Part shown: positions 51,724 through 63,515 of the stretch, piece after piece
Layout: every line of letters begins with the position of its first letter
Position numbering within the stretch: the stretch's first letter is position 1
Assembly (NCBI RefSeq): GCF_001638985.1
Contig: NW_017265172.1
Span: 108,757-172,756 of the forward strand
Reading direction: 5' to 3'
DNA: 64,000 nt
Source: Phycomyces blakesleeanus NRRL 1555(-)
Taxonomy: Eukaryota; Mucoromycota; Mucoromycetes; Mucorales; Phycomycetaceae
Notes under the pieces: generated by a model
The model's database searches: none
Told to the model about the DNA's origin: nothing
Seen by the model: the letters and a program-made list of their open reading frames with translations, nothing else
Position numbers and translations under genes: made by a program

Positions 51724-52723
51724 GAGAAAGGCCTTTTTGTTATTATAATCATTATTTAAACAGCATAAAGAAGGATATATTGTGCTCTATTCAGTTGGGT
51801 TAAGTAAATGTTTTCTGAATAAGTAAACGGCTAATTCACAATGGTTTTTCAGAGTATATTCTCGTTCTGAGCTTTTATTCAATACATGAATACATTATAT
51901 TTAGTTTTGTATATACAAAAAGACAAAGATTGACCACTTTATGCTCATTAGTGTATATGTCTCTCGAGAAACAAGCTTACAAATATAAATAGATTCCCAA
52001 CATAGCCCTTTATCAAAAGAATATTCCTTTTCAATGTTTAGTTAATGGACAAAGTCAATAAAGACGTTTATTGTAAATAAATTAAAAATGATAATAGGGA
52101 TAATATGTAGTAATGAATAAATAAAGGGGGAGTACGAAGATCAAGAAGACCAAAAAATGTGGAAGATTTCCTATTTGCTTCAAAATAATTTAATAAAACA
52201 AACACTTCTTTAAATAAATAGCTTTAGACACCTAGCCAAAAGAATAATTCTAAAAGGTAATCTGCTTCGTTAATATTCCAAAAGTACCAGGCAACCTTGT
52301 GTACTTTAATACGTGAAATGAAATAAAGGCTTGTATGTGTATGTATATATGCATGATACGCTATTTTTAATGATAGCAAACATAGTCAGTGTTGGTATTC
52401 CAGTCAATAAATATCCACAGCATTTACACTCGACTCTTCTGTCATAATTTAGGCCATAGTCCCTTTAAATAGAATGCAATCCTTTATTTGTTCTTTTTTT
52501 AAGGAGATCAAGAAAACAAAATAGGACCAAATGATAGAATACACGCATGATAAACTGTGTATTAGAAGGCATGATAGGTGGAAGTAAACCACGCATCTTT
52601 CTTCCCTATAAAATACAGGATATCAACTACACATAACATGGATCCTTGGTTTTCTATAAAAATCCTCCAAATAACAGAATCAACTTTTCTCCCTTTATAC
52701 TTTTTATCAGTTTTATCTTAGCC

Positions 52724-53646
52724 ATGCCTTCAAAGCCGCGTATCTATCTAATGTATATGCTCAGTGTATACTCTGTGAGTGTAGCTGGCCAATTCAATGT
52801 CTCTCAGCCAAAACCAATGCCAGGTAAATAAAAAAAATTGCTATAGTAAATTTAAAACATAAACTAAAAACTTAATTTATCAATAGAAGGCCTCCCGGCT
52901 ATTAATTGGGATATTCTACAAATGGATCCGGCCACTCGAGAAAATCTGTGCCAAAGACAGACGGCTTATTGTGCGGTAAGTATGCTAGTTGATATTCATT
53001 TTTATCTTTTCCTTCTACTCTTTCTCCTTCAAAAAATGCTCACACACTATTTAGAATAATTGTGGCGGGCCAACCGAAGCACCGAAAAAGTAAAAAAAAA
53101 AAGAAAGAAAAAGAAATTAGCCCTGATTATTATTCTCATGTTTTTTGTATTCATAATTACTATTCTAACAACAGTTTTTGCAATGTAACTTCCATGGCAT
53201 GGAACTGTGGTTGTTCGGTAAGATGGAATATGTATGTGTGTATGTGTCTTTATGTACTGACTCCTTGATAACAGAAAAAAGTACCTGATTTTTCTCCCTA
53301 TCTATGGCCAATTGTACAAGCCGAATGTTCAGGAAGATCTCAGGCTTGTCAGCGAGAATGTAACGAGCAACAACAGCACCAGACAGGAAACCCCAACTGT
53401 GCTGTATTGTGCAATGATTATTATACATGCGATTCTCCAAATGCTCCGCCTAGTTATTTGCAGACGGATAGCTCGTCTGATACTCCTTCTTATAATGGAC
53501 CCAAGAAAGTGGTTACTACGACACCTCAGAACAACTCGACCAAAAATGCGAACCAGCAACAGACTCAACAGGGAGAAGGCACGGGTCAAGTCGCGATAAC
53601 CTGGTGGCTGATATTTGGCATGATTAGTATGATTATTTTCTCGTAA
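52724..53646 (+). CDS. Cys-rich secreted or GPI-anchored protein (DUF7707-like)
   Basis: Probable cell-surface protein of unknown function found in fungi. Exons: 52724-52823, 52887-52975, 53055-53089, 53175-53217, 53275-53646, giving 212 residues. Cysteines are ordered as in the family: LCQRQTAYCANNCGG, then NFCNVTSMAWNCGCS, WPIVQAECSGRSQACQRECN, NCAVLCNDYYTCDSPN. A Ser/Thr/Asn/Gln-rich stalk follows and then a hydrophobic tail (ITWWLIFGMISMIIFS) fitting a GPI signal. The N-terminus (YLMYMLSVYSVSVAGQ) is a plausible signal peptide. An in-frame upstream ATG at 52646 would add 26 residues. The family name is from pattern memory. Confidence 0.8.
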
Positions 53647-54086
53647 AGGAAAATAAGCGATAAATAGAATTATATGAGCTATTGTATGTGTGTGTGTGTG
53701 CAGTATATCTTTCCTTCTATCAATCTATTATGTAACATTCTTTTCTCAAATCTATTTTCACAAATATATTCATTGACACACCTAATTTCTCACAAATACA
53801 TATAAAAGTGTACTCACTTATTAAAGAAGAGGGTCGATAAGGTCTTTTTTTATTATTTTTTTTATTATTATTAATTACATAATAAGAATAACATAAGTAT
53901 AGGATTACATAGATTTAGGTACAGTTTAAAATATAAAGAGGAAAAGAAAGAGGAAGAGGAAGGAGGGAAAGAGAGAAGATGTTGTGAATTAGTTGTGTTA
54001 AAGTGGTGTTTAGTAGAAAGGGATATAGGGACATAGGACAATTCAATAATGGAAACAATGGCAATAAAGATTAATTAAATTTTAAA
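53647..54086. other. convergent intergenic region
   Basis: About 440 bases between the 3' ends of the Cys-rich and RING-LON genes. It has a GT run near 53690 and a GGAAGAGGAAGGAGG purine tract near 53950. No gene. Confidence 0.55.
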
Positions 54087-55982
54087 TCATAAAAAAGAAG
54101 GTTTTAAGTTTGAAGTGGCATGGAGCCAAAAAGCCCACTGATCTTGGAAACGGTCAATCCAGCTTACTATCCTAAGAACGCGCTCTCGTAGAGTTTGCAT
54201 CGATAACAGCTCAACCTTTTCTTCTTCAACAAGGGGCATCATGTTAGCCACCCACCAACTAAAAGCTACTCCATCCCGATCCCGGCCACGTGACACGGGT
54301 GGCTCACCAATTGATTTCAGCCATCGGGAGAATGGATCGGTGGGACATCGTTCTTGTCCTCCTTTTAAAGCACAAACAAAGTCGTCTAGATAATCCAACA
54401 GAGCCTCAGTAGAAAGACACTGTCGGTCTAGATTTGATATCTCACTCTGTGTGTGACTTAATTGTCTGATTTGATAAATTTTGAACCAGGGAGATCGGCT
54501 AGGGTGTTCTTGTACTACTCCTTGGACTGCCCATGATCGTCGGTGAACACTCGTACCGTAGGTGCTATAAGGTGTTGTTAAGGAAATGGTTGGAAATGAA
54601 GATGTCGTTGGGGATATTATAGAAGAGGATGATGACAAAGGTAGCGATGAGAATGTTGACGAGGAAGTAGAAGCAGAAGCAGAAGCAGAAGCAGAAGCAG
54701 AAGCAGAAGCAGAAGAACAAGACGAAGAAGACGAAGAAGACGAAGAAGACGACGACGAAGAAGAAGATGATGATGATGAAAGTTCTGGTGCCATGGCCAC
54801 CGAGTCTACCAATGAGGAATGTCCAAATATAACCGATCGAGGTCGCCTGGGGGTATTTCTTGTGTGCATACTGGCTCGTTTTGTTCTTGCAGCTTCTATT
54901 TGCTGGTATTCAAGCACTCGCTCAGTTTCAGGGTCAACATCATTTATTAGCTCAAATTGTCCGGCATGGCAGCCATCGATGATACAATAGTTCCGGATAC
55001 GGAAACGGAAAGACCCGACTGCTTCCACCATCGATCGACCATCCACAAACGTCTCGTTGTACTTGATCTCAAGCATGGTTCCGTATTCACTAAATGGTGC
55101 CGAGCCTTCTTCAGAGCTTCTTTTAATACGACTAACACACATTACCATTTCAGACTGGGTTTTTAGAGAAGAGTCTTGGATGTGAAATGCGCACGGTACG
55201 GAAGAGAATGCTAATGAGCCAATTAAGAGACGAACTGGTTGTGATACTGGTATGAGCACCGAGGTTTGCTTTGTTTCTGGAAGCAAAATTTCTAGCCATC
55301 GGGACAAAAGTTGGTTGTTTCTTCCACACAAGACGGCCAGTTCCGTGCGGCAAACTGGGCATGTCCTGAAGAAGTGGCTCACTCGTGTAATACAGTGGCG
55401 GCAAAACGTATGACCACATTGAGTGGTGATTGGATCCTCAATTCGAGAACAGCATATGGGACATTCGAGACAACTTCCTAATAAAGTATGAAGACTATCG
55501 GGGGACGCGCTGTCATATGTAGAAAGCTGGCTGGTGATTGATTGTATTTCTTGTAGGGCTATATTGAGACATGGCTCTTTGGTATGGGTTCGTGTACAGT
55601 CTGGTGCTACACAAGGCATAGACGGTGCGGGGATGCAAGCATGACAGACAGTGTAACCACAGGGGAGAGTGCAGGGTCGATGAAAAGCATGATGACAGAC
55701 AGGACATTGATGAAGGGCTGTAATATTCGCCGGTTGATGTGACGTAGAAGGGGCATATGTAAAGTCTTTGGTTGGTACAAATGTTTGTAGTGAGATTTTG
55801 TACTGATGCCAAGCTAAAAAGGTAAATGAATGAATTATTGTTAGATGGCAAGCTATAACAGAACGCTAAGATTGAGATGCTGTACCATTTGGTATTCTTA
55901 GTTTTCTACTGCTGTTTGTCTGATAAAGCTTATTGTTGAGAGAGATGGAATCTACCGGCGCGTGAGTTGAGACAGAATACAT
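54087..55982 (-). CDS. double-RING plus LON N-domain protein (LONRF-like)
   Basis: Probable E3 ubiquitin ligase with a LON substrate-binding domain. Two exons (55886-55982, 54087-55813) give 607 residues. An N-terminal RING-like motif has CPVCHHAFHRPCTLPCGYTV and then CHACIP (residues about 69-95). A canonical C3HC4 RING follows: CPICCSRIEDPITTQCGHTF, then CRHCI and RTCPVC (about 150-185). Next comes the LON domain, with PVRLLIGSLAFSS, GTMLEIKY and GSFRFRI. A long Ser run then Ala-Ser repeats (about residues 375-420) interrupt it, and the C-terminal part (SWWVANMMPL, VSWIDRF) resembles the end of the LON domain. The LON protease ATPase/protease parts are absent. Function in a particular pathway is not inferable. 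Confidence 0.9.
54668..54780. repeat. GAAGCA/GAAGAC trinucleotide-type repeat inside the LONRF-like gene
   Basis: Hexamer GAAGCA repeats followed by GAAGAC/GACGAA units. On the coding (minus) strand these encode Ala-Ser and Ser tracts. The opposite strand shows an artefactual acidic frame. Confidence 0.9.
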
Positions 55983-58094
55983 TTGTTAATAGTCAAGGTA
56001 AAGCCAAGCTTTAATGGTAATATTTAATTTTGTCCTCTTTTCATAAACATATACACATGTATATATAGATATAGATATAGATATATATGTATATATATAT
56101 ATATATGTATATATCAGAAAAAAAAACAGAGACTTTTCTGATAGCAATTAATAAAAATAAAAAATAAAGGTAATGTTCTTTGCAGAAGAAAGATTTCAAA
56201 GGGAACGAATATAAGTCTCTATATATTCAAAAGACAATGATTCGACTTTTTGTTTCGATCGATCTTTATATTTCCTTATTTTCCCTGCCTCCCATCTCTT
56301 ACAATACTGTTGGGTTAGAAAATTAAGTCGGACCAAGTACACATCGATCGAATAAATGACTCGAGTATTTAACTTCTCGCTGACCTACCGTACATCTGGA
56401 AACTTTGCAGAAACCGACGTTTAAATACGATGAGCGATTCTTTAATTTAGACCACATAATGCCGAATTCATTCTCACACTGTATATGTGCTATATATACA
56501 CAAGAAAATGAGTCTGTGTGTCATTCAAGTAAGTTATTTCGACCAAGTATGACAGGTTTATCTTTTTGCTCTAATGGTTTCTTTTGTGTATTGACAGAAA
56601 AATGTATGCATAGACTTTGCAAAAAATGCGTTTTTTTTATATACATGTATTGTATTTTTATTATTATCTAACCGAAAAAAGTATCATCGATTCTTAATAA
56701 ATATACTTTAAACATTCGATCTGTTTGCTCTTTATTTCTTTCTTTGTTTTTTTGTTGTGTTTGTAACCTTATTGCTTGTACACCAACAAGAAGCTCCATC
56801 GATTCAATTTTGCTTTTGTCAAACATTGCAATAGATTTAAACACACAGATTGGGATCAAAAGGTGGTAGAGTAGGACTGGGGGGGCGAGGGGGTGGAATG
56901 TGTAAGTTAAGATTCAATTGATCGATGTCTACGGAATACAAATAGTCTCATACAAATTCTGTCATTTGGAAATAGATTCAATTGTAGAATATTTCCTAGA
57001 AAGAAAATAAAGATATAACACAACCATCGATCGAAAGTCTATAGCTATTTTCGGGTGTTATTTATTTACTTTATTGCCTGCTACGCTTACACAGAAAAAA
57101 ACTATTTATATAAATAATAATAGTAATAATAACAAAATTACCATGGAAACAAATATATATTTATATATATTTATATATACTGTCGTTCCAACCACAAAGG
57201 GCGGCCAATAAAATAAAATTAAAAGGCGGTTTTTATTCTATCATAGGACGGGGTTCTTTTCCCTAAAGTTTGATATCTTTAACAATCTTTAAATGAAAAA
57301 CATACTTGAATCAACACTCACTAAATAAACACTTTTCAAAAATATTCACATAATGCTGTGAAAACGCACAGAGAAAATCTTGGAGGGGCAGAATTACAAG
57401 CTTCAGTAATTCGCAAAGCTGATCTAGTTATTTTACTTAAATTCTGCCTTGATTTTTTGTCCCTCAACTTTTGGAATATATCTTCTTTTATTTTGGAAAC
57501 TAATAGCCATTCACAATCCTCTTTATTCATTCTCTATTAGTAAAGCCTTTGTTCCTTATTTCATTAATTCACTCCCACAGATAATTTCTAGTAAACGTTG
57601 TTCAAAAAAGGTTCCTGTGCTATTGTTACCTGACCCACTATCCAACCAAACACAAAAAGATATTTAGTGCTATCTCTGCTGCAGAGTTGATTGCAATTGG
57701 TGTAGAAAACCATCTGCAATTAAGAAATATGCGTTGCGCTGTATGCCTAAGCTATTATTGCATACACTTGTGCCTATCACAATTACGTAAATGCATTCTA
57801 CATATTTCCCCCAATTATTCATCTTTAATACTGTGCTGAAATGGCCTTTTATTAGGTACAATCAATGAAACTACTTCCAGCTGTCAATATTAATTTACAG
57901 TTTCAATTTCTGGTTTAATATAAAACTTCGATGTTTTCATAAAAACTATAAAGGACTTGAGTTGTATTATTAGTCCTTTATGTGTCTTATTGATCTTATT
58001 ATTTTTAAGAATACCTCCTCAGCCGATATTCTGCTAAAATATAACTCGATAAATCAATATAACTTTTTTTTTTCATTTCTCTTATCTAGTATTG
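55983..58094. other. 2.1 kb gene-free region
   Basis: AT-rich DNA with a TA/GATA microsatellite at 56050-56115. The open frames at 56405-56671 and 57336-57861 are weak and unassigned. Upstream of the RING-LON start I see no CRE-like motif. Confidence 0.5.
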
Positions 58095-59205
58095 TTATTG
58101 CATATCAGGTATAATATGGCAGAGCTTAACATGAACTTTTTCTTCAGCTTCCACGTCAATCTTTCCTTCTTGTTCGTCATCCAGTAAGACTAAATTGTCA
58201 ACCTGTGCTTCCAGAGCAGTCAACAGATACGCAACGACATTGAAGACTCCAAGCCATTTGTTTCGTTCTTGGGGACGAGTTGGTATTGTTGTTGTCAAAA
58301 CTTGCTGGTGGATATATTTCACTTGGTCATTCATTTGCACCTTAGATAATGCAATTGTTTCTCTGGCTGATTGAATATCATATACTCTTGTTTGTAGAAA
58401 TGTTTGGAAACTTGAATTCAAATGGGTGTTGGCAATACACTTTAGCATGTTGAACATACTGTGGATTTGTTTGAAGCTATCGTCAATCGTCTTGGGTATT
58501 CTTTCTTTGTATTGTTCCGAGGAACCTTCCATAACCAACCGCTCCATACCGGTCCAAACATATCCAAGACCATTGGCAAATCTGGTCTTCTGTTTGCAAT
58601 TTTCGGGGTCTTCATCTGCCAGTGCATGGTGCCTCACTTCACACTCGCACCAGTCAAAGGAGAGCATACCAGTTTGGTTGGCAAATGTTTGAAATACAGG
58701 AACAACTCGGCGCACCCACCATGTCCTTTTGTAAGTGTTTTTCATACGACCAATTGCAGCTGTCCACAAAGCTGGTTAGTGAAAAGCATATCATCTTTCA
58801 CAGCTGTTGTTCTTGGTTGTTTAGCTCCACAGAGAGTGGTTGTTGTCATAGCCATTGTATTAAAGCTTCTAAGTCTTGATCCAATGCTACCAAAAGAAAC
58901 CGATGTGTATGCCTAAACTTTTTGATATTAGCAAGCGTCAATATTGGTGAACTTTCAGCTTGAATCAAAACGATTGGTTAAAGTGCGTTGATCATATGCT
59001 CAGGAATTATGGGAGTGTTGGGGGCAGTAAGATAGTTATTGGACGAAAATGTAGCAATTCGTTTGTTTGTTAATACGCTCACGGCCGCTGGAAACGAGCG
59101 CTTTCTTGTAGGGTCCATGCTGTTTGCTGGTGATAAATTCGCTACCGATTTTGAGACATTATTTGCCTGTGCTTTCGATGATTCCGTAGGCAAATGATTT
59201 ATCAC
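58095..59205 (-). pseudogene. decayed uncharacterised protein gene
   Basis: Two blocks of protein-like sequence on the minus strand. The upstream block runs from about 59205 to 58801 in one frame and is broken by stops at 58978-58980 (TAA), 58846-58848 and 58798-58800 (TGA). The downstream block (58095-58788) is in another frame and encodes about 230 well-composed residues: NTYKRTWWVRRVVPVF, SFDWCECEVRHHALADED, KTIDDSFKQIHSMFNML, LTALEAQVDNLVLLDDEQEG. No intron donor with a usable phase joins them. I do not recognise the family, and no metal-binding or catalytic motif stands out. It could still be a live gene with an unusual intron, or one whose start lies in the downstream block. It sits beside a strong hairpin (59217-59313). 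Confidence 0.5.
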
Positions 59206-59216
59206 TATAGTAAATG

Positions 59217-59313
59217 GCAGACATTATAACTTCGCAATCGTAGGAAATATACGGTCCCGTATATCATATACGAATCCGTATATTTCCTACGATTGCGAAA
59301 TTATAATATCTGC
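59217..59313. repeat. long near-perfect inverted repeat (hairpin)
   Basis: Arms 59217-59254 and 59276-59313 are inverted copies of each other; the inner 24 bases pair perfectly (including TTCGCAATCGTAGGAAATAT), with two or so mismatches further out. The loop is 21 bases and itself contains the palindrome CGTATATCATATACG. It would fold into a very stable structure, or represents a MITE-like foldback unit. Confidence 0.9.
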
Positions 59314-59370
59314 TAATAGAATATTAGCTTTTAGTAAATTAAAGGTATTTACAGCGAATACTATCTATTG

Positions 59371-59590
59371 GAGTTTGGATTACTTTTTATCTAATCCAAT
59401 AAAATATTTTAAAATAACAAAATTATACCATTTTCAGATACCTATATCCCTTTTTATAACAAATTTGGATAATACAATTCGTTAAATTTCAGATTATTTT
59501 TGCATCTAATCCAATCAAACATTCTAAATATGGCAAATCTATACCTTTTTTTAGGTATATCTATTCTTATAATTGGTTCAACAAATGCAC
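59371..59590. repeat. diverged tandem duplication, period 114
   Basis: Two copies of a ~100-base AT-rich unit share CTAATCCAAT (59391-59400 and 59505-59514), the following AAT/ATTTTAAA segment, TATACC and the CTATATC/ATCTATTC segment. Copies are clearly diverged by substitutions and small gaps. Confidence 0.7.
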
Positions 59591-61189
59591 GGTTTTATAT
59601 TTGAATTTTACAGTTTTTATTGATCAAAATAATAGAAGTTGAATATAAAGAAGTATGGAAAGAAGAAGTACTAAATTTAATGATATTTAGTAGCAGTTTA
59701 AGCTATAATTTTACTAAATAATATACATATATCTATTTTTATGTGATAATTTTTATATTTTTTATTTTAAAAAAACGGCTATTTTCTAAATACTATAATG
59801 GTGATGAAGGCATGTATATTGCTTAATTGATTCTTTTTATCAAAGAGTATAAACCTGCTTTGTGTGAACATTGCTATGCCTGATTCCTACTTTTGAAAAA
59901 CCAGAAGACAGATTCCCGGTGATTCTCTAAAACTACCGAGATCTCTAATGAGCATGCGAGTAATCTTGACAACCAACTTGTACATGATACAGATATTTTC
60001 CTGTCAATTCTTCTTAACCTACTTTCTTTTTTCAACTTCACTGATTTAAATTTTATTAACAATAGCCTTGATAGCTATTAAGTGTGTTCATTTTAGAGAT
60101 TTTTTAAAAATTTAGACCTTGTGAGAAAAATAGAAATAAAAAAGACTTTTTGTGAAGATATCTTTTGTTGATAAGCTAATGGGTTGTCATGGTAACATGT
60201 TTATATATATAAGCGTAAAGAACTAAATATATGTTGCCCAGTTAAATAATAATAAATTCTTATGTGTCGTTTGTAGTTAGGTCCTTCCAAGTGTGTATTC
60301 AATACCAATAACTCACCCCTAGATCAGTTTGTCATTTACAAATGTCAGATAATTAATTCCTCATTTTACGCCTCCTATAAATTTGGAAAGCGATTTATGA
60401 ACTTGGGACTATCATAAAAGCAGATGTTCATAGCTACATTCTCTTTAAATCAATATGCAAATCCAAACTAAGTTTTATTGTGCTGAAATGCACATGCATA
60501 TATATGTGCGTGTATCCGTGTAGTCAAAAACAGGAGAAGACGTGTGTATATAGCATATCTGGTTTATATATATACTCTTTTATTATTCGTTTATTTATTA
60601 TTATTTTTATTAAATAGAAAAGGCAAAGAAAATAGACATGTCTATTCGCCCTACTATCTACAGCAGAGAATACTTATCAACTGTAAATCCTGATAGGCAA
60701 ATAGTTTTCATAATTTAATCTGGCGCAGATAACATGAGGATTCAATAAAGTGAAATGAGCTTTATGAATTTTCTCATGACAATACGCAATCTACTTCGAG
60801 TTGTGAACCAGACCCTGACAAAACAAGATTTCGATAGCTCTTATATAAGCTCTATTATGTTCCATCACAGGAAATAAATAAAGATGTAAATAAGTACAAA
60901 GAAACCAAGTCACTATGTAAAGGTAAGAAACGTTCACAAACAAGAAGAAGTAGAAAAGGAGTGTTATTATAATTTTTTGTTGATTTTTGTAAAAAAAAAT
61001 TTGCTAGTTTTTTTTTAATTTTTTTTAATGGGTAGTACGTGTGGGCTTGGGTCTCCTCTTCCTCATTGGGTAGGACCAATCTACTGCCTCCTGTTGGTTA
61101 AAGACATTGACCCACCAAGAAAAAAAAAGAAAAAAATAAGACCAGAAAATAACAAGTGGGAAATAAGACCCGTCATAAACATACACACT

Positions 61190-61193
61190 GCAC

Positions 61194-61224
<31 letters not shown>

Positions 61225-61350
61225 TACACCCATACCTACACCTACACCGATACTTATACACACATCCATACCCATACTCACGCCCACATCCATAGACACA
61301 GACACACCCATAGACACAGACACAGACACAGACACAGACACAGACACTTA
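61190..61350. repeat. (ACACAT)n, (ACACCC)n and (AGACAC)n hexanucleotide arrays
   Basis: CA-rich hexamers in three successive variants, in the 5' flank of the FYR-domain gene. They yield spurious long frames (Thr-His, Thr-Asp repeats) on both strands. Confidence 0.9.
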
Positions 61351-61543
61351 CTCAACTCACCCAACCACAGCTCACACACAGAGAATTTCTTCTTACTCCT
61401 CCTCTTCCTCCTCTTCCTCCTCTTCCTTCTCTTCTTCTTAGTCTTCCTCTGACTATTATTATTATTATTATTCTTTATTATTTTTATTTTCTCTTATTTT
61501 TTCGTCTTCCTCTTCTTCTTTACTTTCTTTACTTTCTTCCACC

Positions 61544-63328
61544 ATGGCTAGTCCCCCACCACTCTCTCCTTCTTTGGTTCCAAAACAACCCAAACCTGCC
61601 TTCTCTGCCCCTCAATCACCTGAACATGCCGCGTCTGGATTCTCTGAAGAAAAATACAAGAAACTCAAACGCAAATTGCGTGAGATTATGGAGGTAATTT
61701 CAAACAAAAGTTGGATTTTTGCTTTTTTTTTCTTGAGAATATCCGTTTTAATAATTATCATTTCATTTCATTTAATTTAGATCAATGAGTCCATGAACAG
61801 AGACTATACACGTACGAAAAAGAAGATTCGAACCTTGACATTTGAAAGAAAGTAAGAATAAATTTCCATTCCCAACTCAAAACCTAACATATTTATATAT
61901 ATACACATATATATGTGGGTGTGGGTGTGTACACAAATATGGAAACACTAACAAAGGAAAATAATAATAATCATGTAGTCTCTTACTAGACAATATTGCA
62001 CGTATGGAAGGTCAATCGTCAGAAGAAAGCAACAGTGACCTAAGTGAAATATCTGATTTTGAATCTGAATCCGAAGACGGTAAGTCTCCATGTCCATTTG
62101 TTATTGTCATTATTGATCAGGTTCTCTTTCTGTAATGAAGTGCTGGCCTCCACGTCATCCAAATCTACACGTGTAGCACGACGCGTGACTATTCACAAAG
62201 ACAAACGCGACCCATCGTCTGTTCTGTCTTCGCCCAACCTGAGCCCAACCAGACACCGCGATCTCGCTACTGTGGCTTCTGCACCTCCTAAACGTTCAAA
62301 GCTCTCTAGAATTGCAGTCAAGACACGCAGAGTTCAACCCATTGAACGTGATGAGACAGGCCACCCAAAGTTACCACAGCAGATTGGTGTTTTGACAGTA
62401 CTTGATCTGGGTAAGATTGTCAGTGACCGGGATACATTCCACAATGAGCGCTACATTTTTCCTGTCGGGTACACCGTCTCGAGGTAAGACAAATTCTGAA
62501 AATAATAATAAAATAATAATGTGGGGAATATACCTTTACATAGTGTATTGAACTATTGTTATTTTTTGATGAATCTTATGTTTCTACTTAACACTCAGAA
62601 CCTATCCGAGCATGTCTGACCCTACGAGCAACACTGTAATCACATCAACCATTCTTGACGGTGGGGACGGACCTCGCTTCCATGTCGTCGCAGCTGATGC
62701 ACCAGAACCCATTATTGCCAATTCTGCTACTGGAGCATGGACTGTAGTAGTGCGCAAATCGAACGAGATCCGTAACAGAGAACACTCCAATTCTGCCAGT
62801 GGGCCTGATTACTATGGGTTCAAGCACCCAACTATTGCCAAAATGATCCAGGATCTACCCGGAGCTGAGAATCTTAAACATTATGTCTGGCAAAACTTTG
62901 AGGAAATGGAACCTAGGGCTGCAAAGGGTGTTATGGCTGCTGCCGAGAAAAAACGTGGTAATCTCGAACAGATGGGAAATGCTAATAGACGACCACCTCT
63001 TATGGATGGTATTCATGACGATGAATCTATGGAAGACGAACAAGAAGATATACCAGCAATTGCTTCTTCTTCTGATCCTTTAATTATGGCCGATGCAGAG
63101 CTTGCCATGGCAGACGATGATGAATTCGATGAAGACGAAGAATTTCCAGCACGGCATCACATTCAACACCAAAACCAACACCAACACCACCAACATCAGC
63201 ATCACCATCAGCATCAACCACAACACCATCAGCATCATAACCCTTACCAAGCTCAAATCCCTATCAACAATGTCAATGAAGATATGGACGAAGAAGTAGA
63301 CCAATTGAATGCTAGTGATGAAGACTAA
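61544..63328 (+). CDS. FYRN/FYRC-domain nuclear protein (TBRG1-like)
   Basis: Chromatin-associated protein with the paired FY-rich domains seen in TBRG1 and MLL-type proteins. Exons: 61544-61693, 61781-61851, 61979-62079, 62141-62483, 62599-63328, giving 464 residues. The ATG sits in a Kozak-like ACCATGG. Residues about 33-80 form a basic coiled coil (KYKKLKRKLREIMEINESM) like the N-terminal part of TBRG1. FYRN: GVLTVLDLGKIVSDRDTFHN then RYIFPVGYTVSRTYPS (about 186-230). FYRC: ILDGGDGPRFHVVAADAPEP, SATGAWTVVV, SGPDYYGFKHPTIAKMIQDL (about 240-320). The tail is acidic, with a His/Gln repeat at 63160-63245. The precise partner complex in fungi is not recognised. Confidence 0.9.
63160..63245 (+). 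repeat. CAN-type repeat coding a His/Gln tract
   Basis: CAACAC/CATCAG-type triplets give the low-complexity HQHH segment in the C-terminal part of the FYR-domain protein. Confidence 0.85.
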
Positions 63329-63515
63329 TTCTCAAAAATTCTATTATTTTATACATATTTCGAGTCTATCTTGCCTTCTTATTTTGTCCACACTATTATT
63401 CTCTTATTACTTTACTTTTTTTTTATTTAGATATTTTAGCCAAAGTAAAAACCCTCCAAAAAAATGTGGGAATTCAATATCAATAAAGCACTGCCTTTTT
63501 TTTAAAGAAAATATT

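Larger units (their letters stand above)
50634..52723. other. divergent intergenic region, dioxygenase / Cys-rich protein genes
   Basis: About 2.1 kb with the TGACGTCA palindrome (50853-50860) and a T10A9 palindrome (51705-51723). No coding region is recognised. Confidence 0.55.
59206..61543. other. intergenic region with hairpin, tandem repeat and microsatellites
   Basis: Contains the long hairpin at 59217-59313, a diverged tandem repeat at 59371-59590, and the 5' flank of the FYR-domain gene with CA-rich microsatellites (61190-61350). No gene is supported in it. Confidence 0.55.

Noticed and set aside
54586..54990. A plus-strand acidic frame (Glu-Ala and Asp-Glu repeats) of 134 residues
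   Set aside because: It is the reverse side of the Ser/Ala-Ser coding repeat of the RING-LON gene, which has clear domains on the minus strand.
61028..61441. Long frames with Thr-His and Thr-Asp repeats upstream of the FYR-domain gene
   Set aside because: They arise from hexanucleotide repeats that stay open on both strands. No non-repeat protein sequence is in them.
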